64,000 bases of DNA, from positions 10,540,390 through 10,604,389 of the forward strand of contig NW_023503409.1 in the NCBI RefSeq assembly GCF_014529535.1, in the 5' to 3' direction. Position numbers and translations under genes: made by a program. Positions 27,256 to 38,769 of this stretch are shown here, piece by piece. The notes beneath the pieces were generated by a model. The model made no database searches. It was given only the letters and a program-made list of their open reading frames with translations, and had not been told where the DNA came from. Each line of letters opens with the position of its first letter. Position 1 is the stretch's first letter. Source of the DNA: Bradysia coprophila (taxonomy: Eukaryota > Arthropoda > Insecta > Diptera > Sciaridae).

Positions 27256-29360
27256 CGGTGCTTACATCATTAGACAGATTTTGTCGTCTGTCGTCTCTCT
27301 CTCTTTCGATAACAGAAACAGTTATGAAAATCGTTTCTTAGTATATGGCATTGACGCTACGAGTTCGTGTGTACTAATTAATAAACAAAATTTGTGGTCA
27401 AATTTGGTAATTACGTTTTCGTTTTTATTTTAATAATTAATCTGGCTGCCGAAAGAATTTCGAATTAGAAAAAATTAGTCTCTTAAATCCTAGACATTTT
27501 TGTTTTTGTAAATGTTAATTACCTCCACACTGTAGATGCCTTAAACACAGTGCCTATTTAAATCAACATAAAAAATATATTTAAAGAAGAAAAAAATGAA
27601 ATTTTAATTAAATTAATAAAATATTTCTCCAAGACGAACGATTCTTTGTTCACAAAAAAAAAATATTTTCATTTTGTGTAGCGATTGTCGAAATAATTAA
27701 AAAAAAATTATTTGGCAATTTTATGTTAGAGAAAATAAAAAATCTTCTTCTGTTTTACACCTTCCCTCAATGGAAGAATATTATTGTGGTCAATTTTGTT
27801 CAAAGAGAAAACTTACACTTTTATGGAGGAGGGAGAGTATTATATGAGCTTATTTTTAAGATAAATGAAAAAAAAAATAAAAAATAGAAATGAGAAATGA
27901 AAATAAGGTCACGGGACCAAATAACCGAATTATTGAAATTAAAAGAAAAACTTCATAGAACACCTGGAACGCAACCCGGTAAATAGAAGGACTTTTACAC
28001 ACCTTTACGGAAAGTTATGATTAAATTGATACATTAAGAAAGAAAGAACTATAGTCATTCAAATGAAAAGTTGAGTAAAAAAAATCGAATTTATTTTTTG
28101 ATCTTACACCTCTTGTATACAAACTACTTGATTTTCGTTCAGTCTTAAGTCGTTAATGTTTTGATTCATTATGAATGAATGGAATTCCCCATATATTCTA
28201 TTGATGTTCTAGCAAATTTATTCTCGTTATCTTTTTCCTTGACACAACATGGCCAGGCATTTCTGAATCAACTGAAATTTTCCTAAAGAAACAAAGAAGA
28301 AGACGAAAATGAATGCACCAGCCAATATGTTAATAAGGAAAAGTTATAAGTGTTAAATCTTGTGAAAATAACTGGATCCCAAAGAATTCATCCAAAAACA
28401 ATTTGTTGTCGATGCACACGCATATTAAAGTATGTAAAATTAAGATTGGTAAAAATTAACAAAAAAAAGATGGGGAAACCAAAAACCGAAATATTGAAAT
28501 TCTTTTTTTTTTTAAATTTATCGATTCAATGTCCATTTGTAAAGAAGAAAAATATTCAATAAAAAAAGATGTTAATTGTTTGTTGTAATAGAGGATGAAC
28601 ATAATTTAAATGTGTAAAGAAGTGTACCCATTAAACCATTAAAAGACGGAACAATTAATCCCAATTGTGAAGAGAAAACTTCCAACAACTTGAAAAAACA
28701 TAGAATGGAAAATGTTCTACGACCATACACTCCCCGTTAAATATACGTTACATGTCGATACAAAAATGTGTCTAACTACATTTATTATTACTTCTAAGTA
28801 ACAAGCAAAGGAAAAATTTTATTTAATTTTAAGTAAAAAATTTATTATAAAAAAAATGAGAAAAAAATATATTTAAAATTGAATGGGAGGGACAGCACAG
28901 ATTATTTGTATTTGATAAATAATAAAATGGAAAAATCTTTATTGTTGAATATTATTTATTGTTTAAAATTAATAATATTGAACGTATAATACACTAGACG
29001 TTTGTATAGAAACCAAAATTACAAGAAAATAGAGAGAAAATATTGTGGAAAGAAAAACTCACACCCACACACACACACAAACACACACTGATGGAACCTT
29101 AAATTATTATACAAGAAAAATTGAAACATGTAAATTAAATGTAAGAACAAATGAGAGTTTAAGCATAAATGTATAAGAGAAAGAATTAAGAAAAAGAAGA
29201 AAATATAACTTATAACTTATAAACACAAAGAGGTCCTATTCGGTCCTATTTTAATTCATCACAGCCGGCAAACATATCGCCAGAGAACTATTTAATCAAA
29301 TCTGTTACTTCTTTTGCTGTAAGTATTTTCAACAGAATGATAGAAAATATGTTGAGTAAG
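27256..29360. other. Gene-free A-rich stretch
   Basis: A-rich on the + strand, with no coding exon, a (CA)n microsatellite near 29.06-29.09 kb and recurring AATAAA and ATTTAAA. Nothing here supports a gene. Confidence 0.4.
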
Positions 29361-29567
29361 CCAATGAAAGTAAATGGATAGGTATGGCCAAACGTTCAAA
29401 TTTGTTCTAGCCGGAGCACATACGGATTTGCATGGCGCCACCTCAAACGAACTCATTTCTAGTGCAAATTTCCACTAGAAATGAGTTCGTTTGAGGTGGC
29501 GCCATGCAAATCCGTATGTGCTCCGACTTGTATGGACTGGCCATACCTACTTATCTACTTTCGTTGG
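29361..29567. mobile_element. Perfect 53-bp-arm palindrome inside a longer inverted repeat
   Basis: Core arms 29412-29464 and 29473-29525 are perfect reverse complements (CGGAGCACATACGGATTTGC ... through CTAGTG), with an 8-bp spacer. Outer arms 29361-29390 and 29538-29567 (CCAATGAAAGTAAATGGATA and its mirror) also pair, with a few mismatches. It is a fold-back element or a recent palindrome. An open frame starting in the right arm is not a gene. Confidence 0.8.
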
Positions 29568-29660
29568 AGTAAGCCCACCGGAGAATGTGTCATTACTTCA
29601 TTGACATCAACATTAAAACTGAATGCCATGGGGCTAGTGAGTAATAATACATTACTTACC

Positions 29661-29758
29661 AATGAGGGAAATGATGGAAATAGTACTTCTTGTGTGATCG
29701 AGGCATACCCGAGGTCGGTAAACACACAAGAAGTACAATTTCCGTCATTTGCCCCATT
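29661..29758. repeat. Second inverted repeat next to the 29.4-kb palindrome
   Basis: AATGAGGGAAATGATGGAAA TAGTACTTCTTGTGTG (29661-29695) pairs with CACACAAGAAGTACAATTTC CGTCATTTGCCCCATT (29723-29758), with only three or four mismatches and a 27-bp loop. It is probably a hairpin MITE or part of the same complex element as the preceding palindrome. Confidence 0.65.
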
Positions 29759-30249
29759 GCCAAGTAAGATATTTTATTCAAAAACTTGAGCTAACGTTTT
29801 GGAAGCGTGAAGTAATAGTATGTTACGTCACTGTTTGTAAATATTTACAAGTGTGACGTTTGCGGAACGAGCCGAAGGCGAGTGGAGTAATCACACGTGC
29901 CTAAACAAGCATTTGCAAGCAATGACGTAACACATTTTACATGTTTGTGAACGGTAAGTGCATTTTCCCTGTCACAAGCAGTGATGTAAAGTGAAATTTA
30001 CCGTGCATAAGCATGTAAAGTTAACTTTATCTCACGTTTTTGATGAAAATATTTTACATAATCGTTTGGAACTTTGTATTTTGCCTTGTGTGGCTGTATC
30101 ACTCGCCTTCGGCTCGCGCCATTCACAAATTACTAACACATTTACGCTGTTCTACCTCACAAATATCCATCATTCACATTCGCTATATTCATGCGTCGCC
30201 TGTTTATGTTTATATAGAAGAAAACAAAAAGAAAACCTTAGACTGAGAG

Positions 30250-30339
30250 ATGAATAACATGTTCTTAAGGTTAGCTGGTCTGGGCGCATTATTACTCGTC
30301 TGCATCGTGTCATCGATGATATACCCGCACCGAATTTGA
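30250..30339 (+). CDS. Signal-peptide-like mini-ORF upstream of gene A
   Basis: Twenty-nine codons: a short polar start, then a hydrophobic core LAGLGALLLVCIVSS and a tail MIYPHRI before TGA. This is the shape of a secretory signal peptide with almost no mature part. It lies about 310 bp before the gene A ATG, inside a block conserved in all four array copies. In copy D the equivalent frame is open (ending TIYPHRIQRLH); in B and C it is broken. It could be an upstream ORF, a relic or alternative signal-peptide exon, or a tiny secreted peptide. Whether it is transcribed is unknown: the conserved A/T box near the main ATG would place the promoter downstream of it. Confidence 0.4.
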   Translation: MNNMFLRLAGLGALLLVCIVSSMIYPHRI

Positions 30340-30544
30340 TGTTTTCAATGAGAAACTCTGTAAAACTTTGATAAGATGTTCACAGAATTTTTAAATCATC
30401 TGAAGGTAATATTCAAATTCCAGATATTTTTAAACATTGCAGCTACATGGTTTTCAGTAAGTTAAGGGTTAAATCGCATGAACACAAAAGGGATACGTTA
30501 CACTAAAGCACCCTCTCGCTTCCTCAGATACAACCAGTTTTTCT

Positions 30545-30557
30545 GATTAAATCAAAA
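30545..30557 (+). promoter_or_regulatory. A/T box of gene A
   Basis: GATTAAATCAAAA lies 101 bp before the ATG. The same box (TTAAATAAAA in the others) sits 100 bp before the ATG of B, C and D. A conserved CCATTCAG(A/G)TATTCTGTT initiator-like block follows. The constant spacing suggests the TATA element of a strong, tissue-specific promoter, but duplication alone could also preserve it. Confidence 0.45.
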
Positions 30558-30645
30558 AGATCGCAACAACGATCACCTTTCAAAACGTTTTTGCCATTCA
30601 GATATTCTGTTCCTCTTGGTTTGCCGAACGACCAGGTTCTTCGGA

Positions 30646-32035
30646 ATGGTAATTGGATTTTTTAAACTTTCCTGACAAAATAATCACGTTCTCACAAACT
30701 ACTGTTTTTAAGCGTACCTTACTTCTGTATATGGTTGGTACTTACCTTCTAAGCATTATTGGTTCTACCGACTTAGAAAGTATTCAATGTCCAAAGATTT
30801 ACGATGATACCTATCAATTTTGCGTTTGCAAGCAAGAGCTAGCCTTTGACACCAGTGGTAGCAGCAGCATCCATCCAAACTGTACGTGTCAGCAGAAAAA
30901 CTTCAATTTCAACATCACCTTGAACGAGAGCCCTAACTGCAACTGCAACCCGCAAGTTTATGGTTTCAGCAAAACATTTTTCGAGTGTATTGCTTGCCCT
31001 AAAGACAGCACTCGTCAATATCTCGATTGTTCCTGTGATGACGATAGCCCTGCCTATGAAATTATCAAAAAAATCTGTGAAAGATGTGAGGACGGAAGCT
31101 ATGGAAATTTTCCGAATTGCACTTGTCCCGATGGAGCTACATACAACTTAAACTTCCGACGTTGTGTGCTTGAATCCAAAAATGGATCGATACAGTGTCC
31201 GGTTGGAAGCAAGGGCACCTATCCGAATTGTACTTGCCAAGGTGACGGAATCTACAGAGAATTAGCAAACATTTGCATTGAATGTCCTTATCATAGTACC
31301 GGTGTCTATCCGAACTGTATCTGCAAGTTTGATGGTACATACAACCAAACCAGAAATGTTTGCATAATCTGTCCATTCAAAAGTGATGGAGTGTATCCGA
31401 ACTGTGTTTGCCAAGGTAGAGGCAGTACATACGAGGTAGATTCGAATTCGTGTTACAGTTGTCCAGCTAATAGCACTGGAACATATCCAAATTGTGATTG
31501 TGAATGTTCGTTTCAGTATTTTCGGGAAACGAACAGTTGTGAGCGTTGCCCGGAAAATAGTGCGGGCGTTTATCCGCATTGCAAATGTTACAACGGATAC
31601 TACAGCAAAACTCATAGGAGTTGCATTGAATGTCCAACAGACGCTACCGGTTTTTATCCAGCTTGTAAATGCAATGACGAAAATTTAAAATTCAGCGCGT
31701 TCATCAACCAATGCTATCGTGACTGTCCAGCAAATAGTTCAGGAATTCAGCCTGATTGCATTTGTGACAAAGGATGCCAATTATTTTACTACGATGCCAC
31801 CGATGTGGCATGTAAAAGCAATATTGGGAGAACATGTCCATCCGATAGTAACGGAACTGGTCCGGACTGCTTATGTGTAAGAGAAAATCAGTATTTTGAT
31901 ACGTGCACCTGGGAATGTATTAAAGAAGGGACTTATGGTGCTGGCTCTTTCATCTCTCATTGTCCAGGTAATGGCAAATGGCCACAATGTGAAGCATCAA
32001 TCGATTTCAAAGTATTACAAAGCTCAGTTGGTTAA
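30646..32035 (+). CDS. Secreted cysteine-repeat protein, array copy A
   Basis: Two coding exons are inferred: 30646-30648 (the ATG alone, followed by GTAATT) and 30713-32035 after TTTTTAAG, giving 441 residues. The splice yields a clear signal peptide, MRTLLLYMVGTYLLSIIG. The mature part is about eleven repeats of roughly 35 residues with the pattern CPxxSxGxYPxCxC, 8-12 residues, an aromatic, then CxxCP, so four cysteines per repeat. Many PNCT and NST/NSS sites are potential N-glycosylation sequons. It ends FKVLQSSVG. Relative to C and D it lacks 12 residues early on (NESPNCNC where C has NECFRVCPDN...PNCKC). An AATAAA lies at 32057-32062. I do not recognise the family; the repeats resemble EGF/TNFR-type disulfide modules only loosely. 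An extracellular structural or protective role (silk, mucus, saliva, gut) is inference. Confidence 0.85.
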
Positions 32036-34540
32036 AAATTTGTGTAATCGAATGGCAATAAAATTGTGTTTGATAATGAAATACCACATTCTTCATCCAG
32101 TGTTAAAATATTATCACGAATTTTAGCGAACAACACTTATGCTTAGGTTCGGCTCACTTCCGTGTGTTCACATGAAACGAAAATCTATTTGTTGCTCTAA
32201 GAAAGGTCAAACTATTTCGATGTTTCGTTTTTCACAGAACAGGTCATGGCACCGTATGTTCTTCTGTTTAGGTAAAGACATCGTAAACCATTGAAAAGGT
32301 GAATTCCTTATTTTCTATGTAAATCGACTGCGATGTCTTTAGTTTGTGAAACGTTGACGAAAATTTCAAGGAACAGCTTAGTAAGATTCAGAACGAATCC
32401 AAGGACAACGCGATCAAATATTGTTAAAATTGAAAGAATAAGCAGACTTAACAAGCATCTGGTTTCGAAATTTGGAATTTAAACGTTTCCTCAGATGGAT
32501 TTAACCAACCAAAATTTGTTTTCTTTGTCTTCAGGTGAAGTCACTGTATGTATGGTTGAGAATCAGTACGAATCATTTTCAACAACAATGTTGCACAATG
32601 CAAAGGACCATCACCATATGGGTAATTCCATGGTTAGTTGCGTTACAAATTTCGTTATATGTGAGTCATAAAGTTAATTGTGTTGGCTACAGAGCCTAAA
32701 GTAAGGATTTTCGACTGGGGTGCACTTTTCGCTAATAGGCGCATTTTCTAAACGGAAAAGGCGCATACATTTAACAGAAATAGAGTATATGTTTAAAAAA
32801 AGAATATTTTCCCATACACTGAGGTTTCGGTTCTGAAATAACAAAGTCACATTTCTTAACTTTAGAGTGTATGCCTACCATTTACCATAGCACCACGACT
32901 TTAATGCCCTGTAAAGCTAGAGACAGGGACATAAGGAATCTTATGGAGGTTGGAAGTCTAAAAAATTATCATTTATTTAAGATCAGAAAAAAAAAGAACT
33001 GCGAGCGGAGCGAGCGAAAATTTTGCACCATTATTAAATTTTGGTCATGAAAATAATGAAGAATAATAGATATGGTGGTATGGTATCGTATGGATCATGG
33101 TGTTAGCTTTATGGAAACAACAATTTTACGAAATGAAGTGTCAGTCTGATACTCAGAATTTCGTGAACTACTGTAAGAATGTGTAGTAGGTTTTCAAAAA
33201 TTTACGAAAAATGTAGAATATATTTAAACTTATTTCTACACGGTAACATGAATAAATCTAAACTGATCTTCTATTACCGAGCTCCTGAAGTAGAAGTGCA
33301 AGAATTATCTAGCAGAATTATATTTCTGTAGATGTCATCTACTTTCCAAAAATATTTACAGGATAAGTTCGTGAATGAATCCATCTTGTATCTCGTCGAC
33401 ACTATAACTCGAGTAATTTTCAACCGTAGAAATTTTTGTTTCAACTCGCAATGAGAGTTTTAGTTTTAGAGAGATATACCCACTACCGTTAGCTATTGCA
33501 AGTTTCGAGTGTGAAAATGTAAAGGTGAGCGCAGCTTTGATATAAAAGCGAGGTAGAAAACCCAATCATTAATTTTCCGTGTTATCTACAATCGGTGTTA
33601 TCTAATATGCATGGTCTGTGGTCTTTTTCATTTGAATCGTAGTTTGTATTTTTCTCACACTTAGCACTGAATATTTCTGATTGTCAATTGATTAGAAATA
33701 GGTAATCAATATAGTTTTCATTTTTTTTTCTGGTCTCAAAAATATTTCTTTTGAGGTACTTTTCTAAATATTTTTTTGACAGAAAATAAGAGGCGTCCTC
33801 CGCCGGAGGACAGTAAGAGGCGTTGGAGCACCTCAGAGGGCGTCTGGTGCACTTTTCCCCCAACGATGTATGTTATTTTAGGCTCTGGTTGGCTATGTTT
33901 TGCGGTAACAAAGCAGTCTATAAATTTTCTAATACTCAGGAGACATAGGGCTTTCATACCAGCAAGAATTGGAATTTTTAGCCTGCGAAGTGTGACTTGT
34001 GTGATCGCAAAAGTCGGCGGTTAGTTGTGTTACACGTTTGTGACTTTTCGAAATATTTTCACCAAATAAAAACTAATTTAAGTAAACTTTTTTTCCCTGA
34101 AAGCTATGGTCAAGACGCGCAGTTTAAGCTCAATATGAGGTTGGTAGCCCAAAATTTGGGAGAGATATGTCTAAAAAAGTGATATTTTTCGGAGGTCATA
34201 AATAGCCAGCAATTTTTGTTTTCACAATTGGTGGTTGTTACCCCACAGAAAATGTTGCTTTGGCTCAAAACCGGTTAAAAAAAGTTGTTACAAAATTTTT
34301 CGAGATAACCTCGACGAGTTAAAATTCGAGGATGACTTTTATCACCGCGGGAAAGCTGTTTTCACCTACTTTAGTCACCCAACTAACCTGATTGACTCAA
34401 AGTTATTTTTCTCGTGAAGTCATATGCTGTAGCTTTCGAATGACACCGTTTTTCAGTTTTTATTTGAAGAAATGTAATTTCGGCAACGCTTGGGTTGAAG
34501 TGATTTTACCTTACTTCAAAGCAGAATGAACCAAAAAACT
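32036..34540. other. Intergenic between copies A and B
   Basis: The first 100 bp is the 3' flank shared with the other copies. The rest has no supported gene. A GCGTCCTCCGCCGGAGGAC hairpin lies near 33.79-33.81 kb, and GAGCGGAGCGAGCG at about 33.0 kb. Several 60-80-codon frames occur without recognisable content. Confidence 0.4.
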
Positions 34541-35235
34541 TCAATTTGGGGTAGGGTAAATTGGCACCATGCAAGTTTGATGCGTGCCAGTTTCCACTGT
34601 AATGTGAATTTAGCACAGTGCCAGATTCATCATCTGAAGAGTAATTTGGCACCATGCAACTTTGGAAATTGGCACACGGTAGCCATAATAGAAAAATAAA
34701 TAAAAGTGAATGGTGTGCTAATCATAGTTAGCCGTCTGTCACTATTAGTCAACATTATTTACCTTTAAAGGGAAGGCTTGGCAAAAATTAGGGAATTGTG
34801 ATGTTTCGATTTGAGGAACAACGTTTAGCTGCTCGACGAAGATTGCTCAATAGGGTCGGAAAACGACAATTCCTCCAAGACATCGCAACTTTTATGCAAG
34901 ATTTCGTAAAAGGACGAATTTTCTAGTTTGGAGACAAATTATTGAATTTATCTCGATGCCTTCAAAGCCATAGCTTTTTTGCATCATTTTGTAAAAAGAC
35001 AAATTTCTTAGTTTTGACTGCGAAAACTCGTAAAATGACAAATTTATTGACTCACAGACTCAATCATAACTTCCAGATTAAAATGAGTTAGCACAAAACT
35101 GGCACACAAGCTTCGTTGCGTGTGCCAAATTCTCAAAAACCTAGGAAAAAAGGTAATCTGGCACATGTGCTAGATTCCACTTCATGTACGGAATTTGGCA
35201 CCCCCTTCTCGTGTGCCAAATTCTCGGATCCCTTT
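34541..35235. repeat. Inverted-repeat region rich in TTGGCAC words
   Basis: TTGGCACCATGCAA and TTGGCACACGG words at 34.55-34.68 kb are answered by GTGTGCCAAATTCTC words at 35.11-35.23 kb in the opposite sense, with unrelated sequence between. This looks like a degraded fold-back element of about 690 bp. Ends are not sharp and no target duplication was found. Confidence 0.45.
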
Positions 35236-35361
35236 AATTTCGTGTCATTTGGAGCAATTGTGGAATTATAGCGTTCACATCTACAGGAAAGCAAATTTAC
35301 AAAAATCATTTGAGAATTATTGAGAATATCTCGGAATGTCGAATACAAACAAACACTTTTT

Positions 35362-35655
35362 GGCCATGTCTCCCCGAGACCGCATTTTACAATGACCTCA
35401 TATTGGTGTCAAACTACGCGTCTTGTCAATAGCTTTCAGCAAAAAAAAAAGTTTAGTGAAATCGGTTCAGGTTTCGTGAAATAAACTAGAATTTTCAAAA
35501 ATTTGCTGAAAACAAGCATACATTTTTATGGTGGTATCTCCCCGAGATTTTTGGCCACCGACCTAATATGGGGCTTAAACGACGCGTCTGGTCAACAGCT
35601 TTCAAGGAAAAAACAGTTTGCCGAAATCGCATTTCAATTGGTGAAAATATTTCGA
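35362..35655. repeat. Two-copy tandem repeat, about 160-170 bp
   Basis: TGTCTCCCCGAGACC ... ACTACGCGTCTTGTCAATAG CTTTCAGC is repeated as TATCTCCCCGAGATT ... AACGACGCGTCTGGTCAACA GCTTTCAAGG, with the same order of blocks and about 75-80% identity by eye. It ends just before the promoter-region block of copy B. Confidence 0.6.
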
Positions 35656-35803
35656 ACAGTCACAAATTAGCTGGAATTACCCATATAGCTGCAATTTAAC
35701 CAGAATGGTTTATTCGCTCTATTCATGTTCATGCTTTCCATTTGGGTCTGCAGACTGTTTACGCTTATAGAAGAAAACGAAAAGAAAAACTGAGAGAAGA
35801 AAT

Positions 35804-35911
35804 ATGTTCTTAAGGTTAGCTGGTTGCATTGTTACTCGTCTGTGCCGTATCATCGATGATATACCCGCACCGAATTTCATGTTTGCAATGAGTAGCTCTG
35901 TAAGACCTTGA
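35804..35911 (+). pseudogene. Frame-shifted mini-ORF relic upstream of gene B
   Basis: It starts like copies A and D (MFLRLAG), but a net 5-bp loss after the seventh codon shifts the frame. The hydrophobic core is lost and the frame reads on to an unrelated stop. DNA similarity to A and D continues past the indel, so this is a decayed copy. Copy C (about 42.32-42.40 kb) has the same loss and also has GTG instead of ATG. Confidence 0.55.
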
Positions 35912-36086
35912 TGGTAATTACTAAAAGCCTACAGAATATTTAAACAATCTGACGGTAATTTTAAAAAGTCCAGATATCTTTAAACACTGGTTTTGCCTAA
36001 GTTTCGGGTTAAATAGCATGAACACAAAAGGAATGGGTTATAACTAAAGCCCCTTAAAAATACCTTAGGTGCAACCAGTTTTCTTG

Positions 36087-36097
36087 TTTAAATAAAA
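36087..36097 (+). promoter_or_regulatory. A/T box of gene B
   Basis: TTTAAATAAAA lies exactly 100 bp before the ATG, matching the position in copies C and D. It is followed by the CCATTCAGGTATTCTGTT block near the presumed start site. Confidence 0.45.
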
Positions 36098-36186
36098 AAG
36101 GTCGCAACAACGACCTCTCCTCGTAACATTTTCGCCATTCAGGTATTCTGTTACTCCCCGATCGTCGGACGACTAGGTTCTTCGGA

Positions 36187-38047
36187 ATGGTAATTCGATT
36201 TTTTAAACAAATTTCCTGGCAAAATCATCATTTTCACTCAAATTACTGTTTTTAAGTGTACCTTACTTCACTATATGGTTGGTACTTACCTCTTGACCAT
36301 TGGTTCAGCTAACTTAGAAAGTGTTCAACTTCTGGAATGTCCTAAAATCATCGACGGTTATTATCCGTTTTGCGTTTGTAACCAAGAGCTAACCTACGAC
36401 ATCAATGGCACCATTAACAACTATCCGAACTGTACGTGTCAACACAAAAACTTCGATTTCTTCATCACTTTGAACGAGAGGCCTAATTGTAACTGCAACC
36501 CGGAAGTTTATGGTTTAAGCAAAATATTTTTTGAGTGTATTGCTTGCCCTAAAGACAGCACTCGTCAATATCTCGATTGTTCCTGTGATGACGATAGCCA
36601 TGCCTATGAAATTATCAAAAAAAATTGTGAAAGATGTGAGGACGGAAGCTATGGAAATTTTCCGAATTGCACTTGTCCCGATGGAGCCACATACAACTTA
36701 AACTCTCGACGTTGCGTGCCTGAATCACAAAATGGCTCGATACATTGTCCATTTGGAAGCGAGGGCAACTATCCGAATTGCACTTGCCAAGGTGACGGAA
36801 TCTACAGCGAATTAGCAAACATTTGCATTGAATGTCCTTACAATAGTACCGGTACCTATCCAAACTGTACGTGTCAACACAAAAACTTCGATTTCAGCAT
36901 CACTTTCAACGAGTGTTTTCGAGTTTGTCCCGACAATAGCACCGGTTACTGGCCTAATTGCAACTGCGACTCAAATGGCTATGGCTTCAACAAAGAATTA
37001 TTCGAATGTATCGCTTGTCCCAAAGGCAGTACTGGTCAATATCCCGATTGTAGTTGTGACGATGATAGTGCCGTCTATCGAAGGACCAACAATTTTTGTG
37101 AAGGATGTGAACAGGGAAGCTACGGAAAATTTCCGAATTGCACTTGTCCCAATGGAGCCACATACAACTTAAACTCTCGACGTTGTGTGCATGAATCCAA
37201 AAATGGATCGATACAGTGTCCGTTTGGAAGCGATGGCAACTATCCGAATTGCACTTGCCAAGGTGACGGAATCTACAACGAATTAGCCAACATTTGCAAT
37301 GAATGTCCTTATCATAGTACCGGTGTCTATCCGAACTGTATCTGCAAGTTTGATGGAACTTACAACCGAACAAGGAACGTTTGCAATATCTGTCCGTTCA
37401 AAAGTGATGGAGCGTATCCGAACTGTGTGTGCCAAGGTTACCGCAGTACATACGTGTTGGATTCGAATTGGTGTTACAGTTGTCCAACTTTGAGCACTGG
37501 AACATATCCAAATTGTGATTGTGAACAGTCGTTCCAGTATTTTCAAGAAACAAACAGTTGTGAGCGTTGTCCGGAAAATAGTGCGGGCGTTTATCCGCAT
37601 TGCGAATGTTACAACGGATACTTCAGCCACACTCATAGGAGTTGCATTGAGTGTCCATCAGACGCTACCGGTTTATATCCCGCTTGTAAATGCAAAGATG
37701 AAAATTCAAAATTCAGCGCGTTCATCAACCAATGCTATCGTGAGTGTCCAGGGAATAGTTCAGGAATTAAGCCTGATTGCATATGTGACCGAGAATGCGA
37801 AGAATATTATGATGCCGTCGATGTGGAATGTAAAAGCAACATTGGGAGGATGTGTCCATCCGACAGCATTGGAACTGGTCCAGACTGCTTGTGTGTGAGA
37901 AAAAATCGGTATTTTGATTCATACGTCTGGCAATGTGTTGAAAGAGGGCTGTATTGTGTTAGTTTGCCTATCTTTCGCTGTCCAGATAATAATGGCAAAT
38001 GGCCACAATGTGAAGCATCAATCGATTTCAACGTACATATTAGGTAG
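36187..38047 (+). CDS. Secreted cysteine-repeat protein, array copy B (enlarged)
   Basis: Exon 1 is the ATG at 36187-36189 and exon 2 is 36257-38047, giving 597 residues. An alternative start is the in-frame ATG at 36275. The signal peptide after splicing reads MCTLLHYMVGTYLLTIGS. B has about fifteen cysteine repeats, against eleven or twelve in the others, because of an in-frame internal duplication with a 435-bp (145-residue) period: CTCQHKNFDF begins near 36431 and again near 36866. The first block carries the same 12-residue deletion as gene A, while the second block has the undeleted form seen in C and D. B is therefore a mosaic. Its C terminus differs (NVHIR instead of VLQSS(V/I)G) because of a small change before the stop. 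AATAAA is at 38090-38095. Extracellular role and fold are inferred as for copy A. Confidence 0.85.
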
Positions 38048-38457
38048 CGCACAGTGCGTAGTTGATTAAAAATTTGTATCGATCAATGCAATAAAGTTGT
38101 GCTTGATATTGAAACACCAATTAAGTGTTGAAATGTCGCGAATTTTTTTCTCAGAACTTATGTTAAAAGACTTTTTTAACGAATTCGATTCCTCTTATTT
38201 ACCATTGTTGCAACGCACTTCTTTTCGTCACGTTACTTGTTCCACTATGCAATATGTGTGGTTTCTGGAGGCGTATACGAATCTTTTTGTTTGCTCGGGA
38301 TAAGCCTGAAGCGTTAATCTTGAAGCTGATCCTGACGCAAATGTGAGTTACCTGAAGGGTAAGTCCTCCAATTTTGATTGTATTGCTCTAGTAGCCTGTT
38401 TCTTTTATGAAAGTGTTTACTTGTGTTTTTTTGTTGCTGGATGCAGTTTTTGAGCTT

Positions 38458-38697
38458 CTACGCTATTCTAAATGATCCAGTTTCCATCTCTTGATGGCCA
38501 ATTGCGGATTGTTCGAAAGTATCTATCGCACTAACAATCAAGATTTGTTGGGGACCGTAAAATTTTACCTCAACAAACCTAGATAAGGTGTACTTTTCTG
38601 CTTGTGCACAGGCGCCTTCTTTTGATGCATCGAGATCAATATCGATGAATTTCATATTATATGTAAGACGGGTAAGACGACGTAAGCCAGAGTTCAA
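38458..38697 (-). CDS. Uncertain open frame in the 3' flank of copy B
   Basis: A 79-codon frame on the - strand has protein-like composition (KFIDIDLDASKEGACAQAEK, then VEVKFYGPQQILIVSAIDTF) but only a TTG at the start and no recognised domain. It sits in about 600 bp that interrupt the 3' flank shared by the array copies. It may be one exon of an unrecognised gene, a fragment carried in by an insertion, or chance. Confidence 0.2.
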   Translation of the reverse strand: MNSGLRRLTRLTYNMKFIDIDLDASKEGACAQAEKYTLSRFVEVKFYGPQQILIVSAIDTFEQSAIGHQEMETGSFRIA

Positions 38698-38769
38698 TGA
38701 TTGTTTGTGTCGCCACAGATGAATAGCGTTATTCTCAAATTAGGAACACTTAAAGCCATACACTTACGA

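Noticed and set aside
29991..30257. 88-codon frame upstream of the gene A mini-ORF
   Set aside because: Not conserved in the other units, no domain, and it overlaps the CGCCTTCGGCTCG repeat core.
31262..31615. Antisense and shifted frames of 100-140 codons over array genes A-D
   Set aside because: Shadow frames: they recur at the same place in each copy only because the sense repeats are conserved, and have no signal or domain of their own.
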